Shown: piece after piece, positions 8,350 through 17,783 of the stretch
How the letters are laid out: the number at the start of each line of letters is the position of its first letter
How positions within the stretch are numbered: position 1 is the stretch's first letter
Assembly: GCA_031963445.1 (NCBI GenBank)
Contig: JASSUH010000001.1
Location: 1,550,001-1,614,000, forward strand
Source of the DNA: JASSUD01 sp031963445
GTDB lineage: Bacteria > Pseudomonadota > Gammaproteobacteria > Burkholderiales > Burkholderiaceae
Length of the DNA stretch: 64,000 bases
Direction: 5' to 3'
Made by a program: the position numbers and the translations under genes
The notes under the pieces: generated by a model
Seen by the model: only the letters and a program-made list of their open reading frames with translations
What the model was told of the DNA's origin: nothing
Database searches by the model: none

Positions 8350-9289
8350 TAACCCATTCAAACATCGCACTTTTACGCTGATCGCTCCTTCTGGTTATGC
8401 GCAAGATCAAGCTAGCGTGCAGCGCGCTTTGACGCGTTTACACGAGCAAGGAGCAAAGGTGACGAATGTCGCTGCCACGCAACGACGTTTTCAACGCTTT
8501 GCGGGGACGGATGCCGAGCGTCTAGCTGACCTTAATCAATTAGCTAATCCTACGCAACCTTTGCCAGATATTGTATTAGCTATGCGTGGTGGGTATGGGG
8601 CGACGCGCATTTTGCCGATGCTTGATTATGCTGGTTTGCAGCGTCGTTTAACGGGGCAGCCAACCGTATTAGTTGGCTATAGTGATTTCACTGCGATCCA
8701 AATGGCTTTGTTGGCCAAAGCGGGTTTGCCCACTTTTTGTGGGCCAATGTTATGCAGTGATTTTGGCGCTGAGGTGCTTAGTGATTTTACGATGCGGCAT
8801 TTTCAACAAATTTTGACACAGCCTGAAATCACGATAAAAAGCACAGTCGCACAACATCAATCAGCCAATGTGAGCGGTACGCTTTGGGGTGGCAACTTAG
8901 CGATTATCGCTTCACTAATCGGCACACCTTATTTCCCTCAAATTGACGGCGGCATTCTGTTTCTCGAAGACGTGAATGAAGCGCCTTTTCGCATTGAGCG
9001 CATGCTTTACCAACTGCATTACGCTGGTGTGTTAGCGCGACAACAAGTGCTGGTACTCGGTGACTTCGGCGCTGGTCGACAGGTTGAACAACAGATGAAC
9101 TATGGTTTGTTAGAAATGATCGAGCAAATCCGCTCAGTGATCGGCATCCCAATCATCACCGATTTACCCTTTGGCCATTGTGCAGACCTAGTGACTCTCC
9201 CTGTAGGCGTGCCAGCTAAGTTAATTGCAAATGAGAAAGGTTTTTCCTTAACTGTGTGGGATTATCCTTATCGGTCAATAGAAAAATAA
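8336..9289 (+). CDS. ldcA: Muramoyltetrapeptide (LD-) carboxypeptidase, family S66
   Basis: Cytosolic murein-recycling enzyme that removes the terminal D-Ala from tetrapeptides. The nucleophilic serine is in VGYSDFTAI (residue about 119). The catalytic Glu lies in FLEDVNEAPFRIERML, and the His is in LPFGHCADLVTLPVG near the C-terminus; this is the Ser-Glu-His triad of S66 peptidases. The N-terminal LIAPSGYAQD strand is also typical. The length of 317 aa is normal. It is the second gene of a tadA-ldcA operon. Confidence 0.93.
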   Translation: MIETDNPFKHRTFTLIAPSGYAQDQASVQRALTRLHEQGAKVTNVAATQRRFQRFAGTDAERLADLNQLANPTQPLPDIVLAMRGGYGATRILPMLDYAGLQRRLTGQPTVLVGYSDFTAIQMALLAKAGLPTFCGPMLCSDFGAEVLSDFTMRHFQQILTQPEITIKSTVAQHQSANVSGTLWGGNLAIIASLIGTPYFPQIDGGILFLEDVNEAPFRIERMLYQLHYAGVLARQQVLVLGDFGAGRQVEQQMNYGLLEMIEQIRSVIGIPIITDLPFGHCADLVTLPVGVPAKLIANEKGFSLTVWDYPYRSIEK

Positions 9290-9357
9290 TTATTAAGCTC
9301 TGATAAATTATAAATAACGGTTAATCTTAATCCATGCAATATAAGATGTTGTTGAGA

Positions 9358-9535
9358 TGTCAAACCAAAGTTCAGATGTCGTAGGGCCAGCAAAATTGAA
9401 ATGTCGTAATTCATTCTAAATACAGCCTAAAAAAGATAAATTAGAGTAGCTCCAATTGAGTGTGATGGGATTCTCTACCGCGATGAGTGGCTTCGCTCAT
9501 AACTGCTGCTGCCAGATTTCTGCGCCGAAGTGATA
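9358..9535 (-). mobile_element. ISNCY-type IS remnant (transposase 3' end and terminal repeats)
   Basis: Bases 9358-9410 hold two imperfect copies of a terminal word of the type CAAAGTTCAGATGTCGTA. From about 9427 to 9535 the sequence is homologous to 12020-12110, including the shared coding words GRESHHTQL and HRGRESH on the minus strand. It is the end of a transposase whose larger remnant lies on the other side of the ankyrin gene. Most of the 500-bp gap after ldcA is this scar. A short minus-strand open frame at 9571-9837 is unexplained. Confidence 0.65.
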
Positions 9536-9787
9536 TCGGGGGCGTCTCAGAAAACGGAAAAAATCGTACGCTAAGCCGGTTGAAGGGGGCGCAGCGGCCT
9601 GAACTTTCTAGTAGTATGCTTGCACACCAGTTCAGCAAAGGCTTCTTCCGAAGAATCACCTTGCAGAAGCTCGGCAGCTTCGATAGATTTAGGCGTTTGC
9701 TCCAAAATACTATTCGTCGCAGCTTGGATCTGGCCCACCATAATTGCGTGGTGTTCGGAGTTACGATAAATTTTTAATGTAGGCGGG

Positions 9788-11983
9788 ATGATGTCAGTAT
9801 ATGGAATTTCTGGAGTATTTCCTTTTAGATCCTCCACTAGCTCTCAGAATTATTCTGGGTCTTTGGGTACACAAAATGCTTCGGCAGAGCCTTCGCAGCA
9901 GCCGACCGGAACAGGTGAATGGCCTGAAGCGTTAAAGAGTTTGTCTGTATTAGGCCCCCTTTTAAAGAAAGCGAAGGAAATTCCCGAGTCACTTGAATTA
10001 AACATCCGTTTAAATTCCCTTTCACAAGATTTTTATGAAAAAGTTTTGGCAGAGAAGTATAAATTATTGAATCCGCCGAAACCTGATAGCCTAAGTGTTG
10101 CGCATGAAACGTGGCTACCAAGTGACATCGACTTACAAAAGCTTGAAAGTGCCTCGCAAGAACATATTGATTACCTCATTTCTCAGGCGGGTATTTGCTC
10201 GCTCATTGACCTGAATTTACAAAATTTAAAGTTTGATTTATTGGCTTTTTTGCAAATAACACCTTCAAGCCTCGAAAACGGAATAGAGAATGTAATTCCT
10301 TGTCTCGCCGACAGCGATGTGGCAGATCAGAATATAAGAGAAAAAATATGTCAATTTCTGTCTTCGTTGTGTCCTAAAGAAAATGAATATTCAAATGTAG
10401 AAAGTTTAGATAACAAACTAGGAGCATTGAATCCGATTTTACAAGAGCAAAGCCGTAAGGTTATTCGAGATCTTGCATTAATGACACAGTGCGGGATATT
10501 TGCTAATAGATTTATTATTAGCAAATTTGAACGGGAGGGATTCGGTTTAAAACCTCTCTACCATCATCTCACACATCTGCCCAAAGCCGCCAGGCTAGGC
10601 TTTGATGTTACTATTTTCTTAGCAGCTGGAGCCAATCCAATTCAACAAAATTGGTATGGTGGTACATCCTTACATTACCTTTCTAGTAATCATCATCAAC
10701 TGAAATTGCCGGAAGAAATTCTTGACCTGGTGCTTCGCTCTACAAAAGACATCGACGCAAGAGATACAAATAAAAAGACAGCTTTGCACTATGCGGTCCA
10801 GTCCAAGTCTGATAATGGAAAATTTGTACAAAGCTTGATAGAGGCAGGCGCTAATTTCCAGGCAAAAGATAGCAATGAGCGGACACCTCTGCACGACGCA
10901 GCCCAAGCCGGTAATTTATTGGCTATACAAATTTTGATAGAAAAATATGCAAACAAAGATGCCATCAAAGCAAAAGATAGCTATGGATCGACGCCCCTAC
11001 ACTATGCAGTCCAGGCTGGTAATCTAGAGATTGTAAAAGCTTTAATAGCTGCAAACATAGATGCCATCAAAGTAAAAGATAACAACGGGCAAACGCCCCT
11101 GCACCATGCAGTCAAGGCTGGTAATCTAGAGATTGTAAAAGCTTTAATAGCTGCAAACATAGATGCCATCAAAGTAAAAGATAACAACGGGCAAACGCCC
11201 CTGCATCATGCAGTCCAGGCTGGTAATCTAGAGATTGTAAAAGCTTTAATAGCTGCAAACAAAGATGCCATCAAAGTAAAAGATAACAACAGGCGGACGC
11301 CCCTGCACTATGCAGTCCGAGCTCGTAATCTAGAGATTGTAGAAGCTTTAATAGCTGCAAACAAAGATGCCATCACAGAAGAAGATAACGATAGGCGGAC
11401 ACCTCTGCACGACGCAGCCCAAGCCGGTAATTCATTGGCTATACAAATTTTGATAGAAAAATGTGTAAACAAAGATGCCATCAAAGCAAAAGATAGCTAT
11501 GGATGGACGCCCCTACACTATGCAGTCCAGTCTGGTAATCTAAAGACTGTAGAAGCTTTAATAGCTGCAAACAAAGATGTCATCAAAGAAAAAGATAAAA
11601 ACGGGCAAACGCCCCTGCACCATGCAGTCCGAGCTCTTAATCTAGAGATTGTAAAAGCTTTAATAGCTGAAAACAAAGATGCCATCAAAGTAAAAGATAA
11701 CAACGGGCAGACAGCCCTGCACTACGCAGTCGAAATGAATGATCTGCCGATTATAAAAGCTTTGACAATAAACGTAGAGGCAGATGCCATCAACGCAAAA
11801 GATAACGATGGGCAAACAGTCCTGCACTACGCGTGCAAGCGTAAGAATGAAGCTCTCGAAGCAATTTTGATAGCGGCAGGCGCAGATATCAATGAAAAAG
11901 ATAACGAGGGAAATACACCCCAGTTCTACAAACAGAAGAGCAGCAAAGTTACACCCATGGTGGATATAGATTCTCTGGATTGA
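9788..11983 (+). CDS. Ankyrin-repeat protein, 731 aa, predicted host-directed effector
   Basis: The N-terminal 60 residues are Ser/Gln-rich and disordered. Residues about 100-270 are helical and include the pre-ankyrin module FLQITPSSLENGIENVIPCL that recurs in three other proteins of this window. From about residue 280 there are roughly 12 ankyrin repeats of 33-36 aa with the consensus NGQTPLHHAVKAGNLEIVKALI. The central repeats are nearly identical at DNA level, and a block RRTPLHDAAQAGN...SYG-TPLHYAVQ-GN occurs twice five repeats apart, so the array grew recently. No signal peptide or F-box is seen. ATG codons at 9788 and 9791 are both possible; AGG at 9781-9783 favours 9791. IS remnants flank the gene. 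Function is inferred from architecture only. Confidence 0.85.
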   Translation: MMSVYGISGVFPFRSSTSSQNYSGSLGTQNASAEPSQQPTGTGEWPEALKSLSVLGPLLKKAKEIPESLELNIRLNSLSQDFYEKVLAEKYKLLNPPKPDSLSVAHETWLPSDIDLQKLESASQEHIDYLISQAGICSLIDLNLQNLKFDLLAFLQITPSSLENGIENVIPCLADSDVADQNIREKICQFLSSLCPKENEYSNVESLDNKLGALNPILQEQSRKVIRDLALMTQCGIFANRFIISKFEREGFGLKPLYHHLTHLPKAARLGFDVTIFLAAGANPIQQNWYGGTSLHYLSSNHHQLKLPEEILDLVLRSTKDIDARDTNKKTALHYAVQSKSDNGKFVQSLIEAGANFQAKDSNERTPLHDAAQAGNLLAIQILIEKYANKDAIKAKDSYGSTPLHYAVQAGNLEIVKALIAANIDAIKVKDNNGQTPLHHAVKAGNLEIVKALIAANIDAIKVKDNNGQTPLHHAVQAGNLEIVKALIAANKDAIKVKDNNRRTPLHYAVRARNLEIVEALIAANKDAITEEDNDRRTPLHDAAQAGNSLAIQILIEKCVNKDAIKAKDSYGWTPLHYAVQSGNLKTVEALIAANKDVIKEKDKNGQTPLHHAVRALNLEIVKALIAENKDAIKVKDNNGQTALHYAVEMNDLPIIKALTINVEADAINAKDNDGQTVLHYACKRKNEALEAILIAAGADINEKDNEGNTPQFYKQKSSKVTPMVDIDSLD
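10980..11760. repeat. Near-identical tandem 102-108 bp ankyrin-coding repeats
   Basis: Units such as GGTAATCTAGAGATTGTAAA and ATAGCTGCAAACA recur at about 102-bp spacing from 11028 onward. Units at 11028-11220 differ at only a few positions. The low divergence implies recent duplication or gene conversion, and copy number may vary between strains. Confidence 0.85.
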
Positions 11984-12019
11984 CGGCTAGCGGTTAGCCA
12001 AAAAATTAATTGATAATAC

Positions 12020-12695
12020 AGCTAAAAAAACGATGGATTAGAGTTGAGTGTAATGGGATTCTCTACCGCGATGAATGGCTTCGCGCATAATTGCGGCTGT
12101 CAGATGATCGTCGGTCGTGAATTCGCGTTGTTTCTTGGTCCCTGCTTTACGCTCTTTCTGACGAGGTGCGGCGCCTTGATTGGTTCGGAATGGAGAGCCA
12201 CCGGCACGTCGATTATCACGCTGGGCTTGCATGCATTGCGCTACCTGCAGAACATGGCTCAACCGTTTATGCTCAACCACCGCACCTTGATCGATCTACA
12301 CCATGACATTCTCGAAGTTTCTCACAAGCCAGCGTCGGCCCGAAATCAGCGTAGCGGTCTCGTATCAAACCAAGCGCATGGTGCATCACACCTTCTGGTA
12401 ACTGGTTGTTGCTTGGACGTCCATTCCGTTTGGAAATTAATCCTGCCGCACCTTCAGTACGATACCGCAGCACCATACGCTCTATCTGTCGACGGCTCAA
12501 TTCAAGCCGTTCAGCCGCTTTCCACGGCATCAATAAACCATCTACAACAGCCTGGATCACTTTAAGCCGATCTACTTCTTGCATCTTCATGGTAATCGTA
12601 CCTGGTGCGGCCATATCGCGCTCCTATATAAAGGAACGCGAGCATGACATGCGACATCTCAACTTTGCTCAGATACGACACTACAACTTTGCTCT
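12020..12695 (-). mobile_element. Internally deleted ISNCY-type insertion sequence
   Basis: The minus strand holds a transposase N-terminus at 12273-12614, with an HTH region KMQEVDRLKVIQAVVDGLL, RRQIERMVLRYRTEGAAGL and LIRDRYADFGPTLACEKL typical of ISNCY (IS1202-like) transposases. A separate C-terminal piece at 12038-12280 contains AQRDNRRAGGSPFRTNQG and PRQKERKAGTKKQR. The middle, with the DDE core, is deleted. Two terminal words of the CAAAGTTGAGATGTCG type lie at about 12645-12690. The copy cannot transpose. It flanks the ankyrin gene opposite the 9.4-kb remnant. Confidence 0.75.
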
Positions 12696-12725
12696 TACAT
12701 GAGATGCAAGAATAAAAGGTTTATG

Positions 12726-14543
12726 TCAATTTATATTGGGATGCTTTTTTAATAAGTTGATCAATCTGTTGTTTTTGTTGTAAATTTCAATATGTTTTAA
12801 TGTGTTTGTATATATTTTTTCTAAACATATCTTTTTTTCGATTGCTTCATAATATAAATCCGAGTCTAAATTTTTATAATATTTAATAATTTTAAGCGTG
12901 TCTTTATATATTTTTGTGAGGTTTGATTTTATGTATTTTTCAATGTCGATCGGCGGTTCTTGCAAATCTATGTTGAACATTTCTGCAAATTTAATAACTT
13001 CATTTATATAAGCAACTTCTAAATCTGTTTTCTTCTCGAAGGCAATGTTGAGAGGCGTTTTTCCATATAAATTTTTTGAATTTATATCTATCTGACTCTC
13101 TTTAATTAGAAAATATGCTATTTGGTAAAAATTAGAAGAAATTGCTAGATGCAGTAAACCTTGCCATGAAGATTTAATATTTTTGTTTGGACAGTTTGGA
13201 TTGAACCCTAATTTAATTAATTTCTTGAAAAAATCTATATGTTCTTCATTCAACAATTCAAGTAAAGGGTGAACCTCACCTTCGTGGCTCGCATATAACT
13301 CATCATGCATAAACGCATGGCTTTTAAGCATAAGCTTTAGGTTATATTTTTGTGTAGGATCTGTAAGGGATTCTTCATAAGTTTGGATAATTCCTTTGCG
13401 AATATTTTCAGGTGGGATTTTCAGAAAAGCTTTTATATCTATTTCTTCTTTTTGAAAACACGCTAAGGGTAAAAAACGTAATATCCATCCTTTATGGTCT
13501 TCAGATAATAGCTGAGAAAATTCTTCTTTTTCTTGATTGGAGTTTACATGAAGAAAGCCAGCGCTTATTAAGCCGTATATACTGATATTTTTTTCACTAT
13601 ATAATTTTCTAATCTCTAAAACGTTGTAATTTTTATGAAACATTGAAGTGTAAAAAATAATTTGTTCATCTATTTTAAAATTTTTTCCGATTTCCGTGAA
13701 AAATTCTTTTGAAATAATGACGGCATCCCGAGAATTAAAAAAAGAATTATTTATATTGTAAATATTTTTTATTATATTAAGTGAGATGAAATTTCCCTCT
13801 AAAAAATATTTTTTGTTACGGGAAGATAAAGATAAAAAATCTCGGGTTTTATATTTTAAATATGGATCAAGTAAGTTTATATTTATTTTATCGACAAGAC
13901 TTCTGCCTCTGCGGCATGTCCAAAGAAAATTATCCAAGTCTGGTCTTAATAAATAGCTTAGGCACTCTAACCACATTTCAGTGGGTAACTCACTTAAATT
14001 AGTTTCTTGCTCATTCGTGACTGACGTTGAGGATGATTCGCTTGCTGCATATAAAGGAGTGTAGTTGGACGGAGTTTTAATCACTTCTTCTTTGGAAGAG
14101 GATGACCTCGCATCGCCTTGAGCTGGCTGTTTTAGCTTTTTTCTAGAATGTTGATGGGCTCTATAGATGACTTTAGCCGGACCTTCGTTCATCTGCTGCC
14201 TTTTCGTTTCAGGTAGCTCTGTTAAAGAATCAGGTCTAGGACGCTTTGAAAAAATGGCGGTTTGATTAGAGGTTTGATCAGGGGCGTGATCAGAGGTTGG
14301 GGAGACATTTGCTTGACCTGCCGAATTTTGGTCGGTCAGGCTATGAGAGGCTCTACGGATGGCGTTAGACGGACCTTCGTTCATCTGCTGCCTTTTCGCT
14401 TCAGGCAGCTCTGCTAAAGAATCAGGCCTAGGACGCTTTGAAAAAATGGTGATTTGCTGAGAAGTTTGATCAGGGGCGTGGTCAGAGATTTGGGAAGCAG
14501 TTGCTTTACCTACCGAATTTTGATCAGTCAGAGTAGAACCCAT
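12726..14543 (-). CDS. F-box / ankyrin protein with duplicated bipartite NLS-like motif
   Basis: A 605-aa, AT-rich, predicted host-directed protein. Residues 1-128 are a 64-residue unit in tandem, each with KRPRPDSLAELPEAKRQQ or a near copy (K36-R37 to K50-R51; K100-R101 to K114-R115). This is the KR-x12-KR pattern of bipartite nuclear localisation signals. A third basic cluster SRKKLKQ lies near 133-139. An F-box-like segment LSELPTEMWLECLSYLLRPD with a following conserved Cys (WTCRRGRS) is at about 182-220. The shared module AFLKIPPENIRKGIIQTYEE is in the second half, followed by ankyrin-like repeats (GLLHLAISSNFYQIAYFLI, GKTPLNIAFEKKTD). The ATG at 14543 is the only start that keeps the repeat intact. 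F-box proteins recruit Skp1/Cullin ligases in eukaryotes; that role is inferred here. Confidence 0.75.
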   Translation of the reverse strand: MGSTLTDQNSVGKATASQISDHAPDQTSQQITIFSKRPRPDSLAELPEAKRQQMNEGPSNAIRRASHSLTDQNSAGQANVSPTSDHAPDQTSNQTAIFSKRPRPDSLTELPETKRQQMNEGPAKVIYRAHQHSRKKLKQPAQGDARSSSSKEEVIKTPSNYTPLYAASESSSTSVTNEQETNLSELPTEMWLECLSYLLRPDLDNFLWTCRRGRSLVDKININLLDPYLKYKTRDFLSLSSRNKKYFLEGNFISLNIIKNIYNINNSFFNSRDAVIISKEFFTEIGKNFKIDEQIIFYTSMFHKNYNVLEIRKLYSEKNISIYGLISAGFLHVNSNQEKEEFSQLLSEDHKGWILRFLPLACFQKEEIDIKAFLKIPPENIRKGIIQTYEESLTDPTQKYNLKLMLKSHAFMHDELYASHEGEVHPLLELLNEEHIDFFKKLIKLGFNPNCPNKNIKSSWQGLLHLAISSNFYQIAYFLIKESQIDINSKNLYGKTPLNIAFEKKTDLEVAYINEVIKFAEMFNIDLQEPPIDIEKYIKSNLTKIYKDTLKIIKYYKNLDSDLYYEAIEKKICLEKIYTNTLKHIEIYNKNNRLINLLKKHPNIN

Positions 14544-14709
14544 CTTTAGTCCCCTTTTATCAAAGAAATCTATCTTTATCTAAGACACTTCTTGATTATT
14601 GAGAACCATTTTTTATGATCGGGATAAGAAAGCGAAAATTTGTTTAGATATACGCAGGCTGCGGTAGATTTTCTCGATTCCGCTGTTTCTTAAATAGAGG
14701 ATGGTGAAT

Positions 14710-14736
14710 CTGTTGGGGGTATTCTTCCCCCAACAG
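14710..14736 (-). terminator. Hairpin downstream of thiC
   Basis: CTGTTGGGGG (14710-14719) and CCCCCAACAG (14727-14736) form a perfect 10-bp stem with a 7-nt loop. It lies 22 bp beyond the thiC stop and probably ends the thiamine operon. No T-run follows on the minus strand. Confidence 0.65.
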
Positions 14737-14758
14737 AGCGCGTGTTATTACATAGTAT

Positions 14759-16735
14759 TTACTGTTTGATATAAATCTCCCCGCCCCCTTCAGAAAATTC
14801 CACTGCTTTTTGGCGCATACCATCCTGTAGCGCTTGCTCTGCAGATGTTTCTTGTTGTGCAGCAAAATCTCGAATCTCCTGAGTAATTTTCATCGAGCAG
14901 AAATGAGGGCCGCACATTGAGCAAAAATGCGCGACTTTGGCTGATTCTTTCGGTAGCGTAGCGTCGTGATAAGCGCGTGAGCGCTCAGGGTCTAGGCTTA
15001 AATTAAATTGATCTTCCCAACGGAATTCAAAGCGAGCTTTGGATAACGCGTTATCGCGAATCTGTGCGCCTGGATGGCCTTTGGCTAAATCTGCGGCATG
15101 GGCTGCGAGTTTGTAAGTGATTAGGCCTTCTTTGACATCGTCTTTATTCGGTAAGCCTAAATGCTCTTTCGGCGTCACATAACATAGCATCGCTGTGCCG
15201 TACCAGCCGATCATCGCAGCGCCTATGCCAGAGGTAATATGGTCATAGCCTGGCGCGATATCTGTCGTGAGTGGCCCTAACGTGTAAAAAGGCGCTTCTT
15301 GGCATATCTCAAGCTGCTTATCCATATTTTCTTTAATCAGCTGCATCGGTACATGGCCAGGGCCTTCTACCATGGTTTGGACATCGTGCTGCCAGGCGAT
15401 TTGGGTTAATTCTCCTAGCGTTTGCAACTCGGCAAATTGCGCTTCGTCGTTAGCGTCGAAAATTGAACCAGGACGTAGCCCATCTCCTAGCGAAAAGCTT
15501 ACGTCGTAGCTTTTCATGATTTCGCAAATCTCTTCAAAATGCTCGTACAGAAAACTTTCTTGATGGTGTGCTAAGCACCATTTAGCCATGATAGAGCCAC
15601 CACGAGAGACAATGCCCGTCATCCGCTTGGCCGTGAGGGGGATGTGGCGCAGGCGTACGCCGGCATGGATGGTGAAGTAGTCGACACCTTGCTCAGCTTG
15701 CTCGATTAAGGTGTCTTTAAAAATAGACCAATTCAGCGCTTCGGCGCGTCCATTAACTTTTTCTAACGCTTGATAGATGGGCACGGTGCCAATTGGCACT
15801 GGGCTATTGCGGATAATCCATTCACGTGTTTCGTGAATGCGTTTGCCGGTTGAGAGATCCATGATCGTATCGGCTCCCCAGCGTGTCGCCCAAATCATTT
15901 TTTCGACTTCTTCGCCAATTGAAGAAGTGACTGCGGAGTTGCCGATATTCGCGTTGACTTTTACCAAGAAATTACGGCCAATAATCATCGGCTCGCTTTC
16001 AGGGTGATTGATATTGTTCGGAATAATGGCGCGGCCTTTAGCGATTTCGTCACGCACAAATTCAGGGGTAATGTCTCTCGCGGCTATTTGGGTCAAAACG
16101 CTTTGCATTCGTTCAACTCGTTGTCGCTCACTGAGTTGTGCGCCAAAGGCTTCACCTGCATGCTGGCGGCCTAATAATTCGAGCATTTTTTGGCCCATTA
16201 GACCGCTTTCTTTAAGGCTATTGAGGTATTGCGCCCGTTGTTGATTTTCTCGAATAGCCACAAATTCCATTTCAGGCGTGATGATGCCTTGCTTCGCCGC
16301 ATGCATTTGCGTGACGTTAGCACCCGTGTAGGCGCGCCTTGGTGCTTTGGGTGAACCGGAGAAGCGCCACGGGGTTGCTTCTTTAGCTTGCTGCTGTTCT
16401 TGTAGCATGCGACTAAAGTCACTGGTATAGCCGCTTAATAATTCTGTGTTCGCACGCTCTTCAATCCATGCCGCGCGAATAGGGGGTAAACCTACGCGAA
16501 TATCGATCGAGGCATCTGGGTCGGTATAAGGGCCTGATGTGTCGTAGACATAAATGGGAGGATTGGCTTCTTGTGGGCCTTGGGTTGAGGTATCCGACTG
16601 CTTAATTTTGCGCATCGGCACGCGCAGATCAGCGCGCGTGCCTTCTATATACACTCTGCTCGAGTTAGCTAAGGGCGTACGCAAATCAACCTCGATTTGC
16701 GCATCAGTAGCAGTAAATTCAGGCACAGTTTTCAT
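14759..16735 (-). CDS. thiC: Phosphomethylpyrimidine synthase ThiC
   Basis: Radical SAM enzyme that rearranges aminoimidazole ribotide into HMP phosphate, the pyrimidine half of thiamine. The non-canonical cluster motif C-x2-C-x4-C is present at the C-terminus as CSMCGPHFCSMKI. Other ThiC signatures are NVNANIGNSAVTSS (inside KVNANIGNSAVTSSIGEEVEK), HAGVRLRHIPLTAKR, SRGGSIMAKWCLAHH and EGPGHVPMQLIKENM. At 658 aa it is full length with the proteobacterial N-terminal domain. It is the last gene of the minus-strand thi operon, 82 bp after thiF. Confidence 0.97.
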   Translation of the reverse strand: MKTVPEFTATDAQIEVDLRTPLANSSRVYIEGTRADLRVPMRKIKQSDTSTQGPQEANPPIYVYDTSGPYTDPDASIDIRVGLPPIRAAWIEERANTELLSGYTSDFSRMLQEQQQAKEATPWRFSGSPKAPRRAYTGANVTQMHAAKQGIITPEMEFVAIRENQQRAQYLNSLKESGLMGQKMLELLGRQHAGEAFGAQLSERQRVERMQSVLTQIAARDITPEFVRDEIAKGRAIIPNNINHPESEPMIIGRNFLVKVNANIGNSAVTSSIGEEVEKMIWATRWGADTIMDLSTGKRIHETREWIIRNSPVPIGTVPIYQALEKVNGRAEALNWSIFKDTLIEQAEQGVDYFTIHAGVRLRHIPLTAKRMTGIVSRGGSIMAKWCLAHHQESFLYEHFEEICEIMKSYDVSFSLGDGLRPGSIFDANDEAQFAELQTLGELTQIAWQHDVQTMVEGPGHVPMQLIKENMDKQLEICQEAPFYTLGPLTTDIAPGYDHITSGIGAAMIGWYGTAMLCYVTPKEHLGLPNKDDVKEGLITYKLAAHAADLAKGHPGAQIRDNALSKARFEFRWEDQFNLSLDPERSRAYHDATLPKESAKVAHFCSMCGPHFCSMKITQEIRDFAAQQETSAEQALQDGMRQKAVEFSEGGGEIYIKQ

Positions 16736-16817
16736 GAGATACCTTTGATAAGAGTTGAATTTGTTGTTCTACAAACATCAAGAAAAGCGAGAGATAGCCT
16801 CAAAAATGCCCCGCTAA

Positions 16818-17783
16818 TTAATAACTATCTGCCAGCAATGCGATGTTGCTGATACCGCGTTCGTACAGCTGATAGGCAGCTTGTGCGGCACGCATACCCG
16901 TACTGCAAACTAAAACGATTCTTTTATTCTGCACAGCATGCCAATTGGGCAGTGCATCTAGGCTAATACGCAAAGCTTGTGGGGTAATCAGCGTAGGTAT
17001 TTCGTCGACGCCGCGTAACTCGATAACGCAATCTGAAAGCGTGATATCGGCTTTAGATATAAAAGGTGGCGTAGCGCTTGCTGCTTCTTGTACTTGATCA
17101 AAACGGAATGAGGTAAAGCGCCATTGGGCTAGATCGACTGAAATTAGAAGCCCAAGCGGGGAAGGGGTATGGCCAAGTAAAACGGAAAGCGCCATTTGCG
17201 CTTGCAACGCACCCAACGTAGCTACCGCGGGACCCATCACGCCTACGGAGTTGCAATCTTGTTTCGTACGAGGGAGTTTAGGAAAGACAGCACGGTAGCT
17301 TGGTCCGTTGCCACAAAATGCGCCGACGTAACCTTTCCTACCTATGACAGAGGCGCTGATTAGTGGCTTTTTTTGTGCATAACAAATGTCAGATAAAACA
17401 TAGGTTACTGAGAAGCTATCCGCCGCATCGATAACTAAATCGATATCTTGTATAGCGGCTGTTACCGTTGCGGGGGTGAGGCTTTGTTGGTATGCAGCCA
17501 CCGGACATTCTGGATTAAGACGTGTTAACACTTGAGCCGCGCACATTGCTTTCGAGGCGCCTATATCAGCGACTGAATACAGCGTTTGCCGATGTAGGTT
17601 ATGCTCTTCAACAATATCAGGGTCGTAGATGCGTAAATATCCAACGCCAGCACCAGCCAGATTGGGCAGCAATGTACTCCCTAAGCCACCGGCACCGACC
17701 ACCAGTACACGAGATTGAGCAAGGCGTTTTTGACCTAAAACGCCGACTTCTGTTAAACGCTGTTGGCGATCATAACGACTCAT
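16818..17783 (-). CDS. thiF: ThiF/MoeB-type adenylyltransferase with C-terminal rhodanese-like region
   Basis: E1-like enzyme expected to adenylate the C-terminal Gly of ThiS for sulfur transfer. The nucleotide-binding loop VVGAGGLGS is at residues 30-38. The conserved RQ and the Asp of IYDPDIVEEHNLHRQ and DAADSFSVTYVLSDICY follow. Residues about 240-321 form a rhodanese-like tail with a possible active-site loop CSTGMRAAQAAYQL. The zinc Cys pairs of canonical MoeB/ThiF are not evident. Its start overlaps the thiE end by 14 bp. In this operon context it is the ThiS activator. Confidence 0.88.
   Translation of the reverse strand: MSRYDRQQRLTEVGVLGQKRLAQSRVLVVGAGGLGSTLLPNLAGAGVGYLRIYDPDIVEEHNLHRQTLYSVADIGASKAMCAAQVLTRLNPECPVAAYQQSLTPATVTAAIQDIDLVIDAADSFSVTYVLSDICYAQKKPLISASVIGRKGYVGAFCGNGPSYRAVFPKLPRTKQDCNSVGVMGPAVATLGALQAQMALSVLLGHTPSPLGLLISVDLAQWRFTSFRFDQVQEAASATPPFISKADITLSDCVIELRGVDEIPTLITPQALRISLDALPNWHAVQNKRIVLVCSTGMRAAQAAYQLYERGISNIALLADSY

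Noticed and set aside
9571..9837. 88-aa minus-strand frame overlapping the start of the 731-aa ankyrin gene
   Set aside because: It looks somewhat protein-like, but has a GTG start with an in-frame stop just upstream, no ribosome site and overlaps the ankyrin N-terminus; left unassigned.
10980..11760. Possible CRISPR array (regular repeats about 102 bp apart)
   Set aside because: The repeats are coding ankyrin units without unique spacers.
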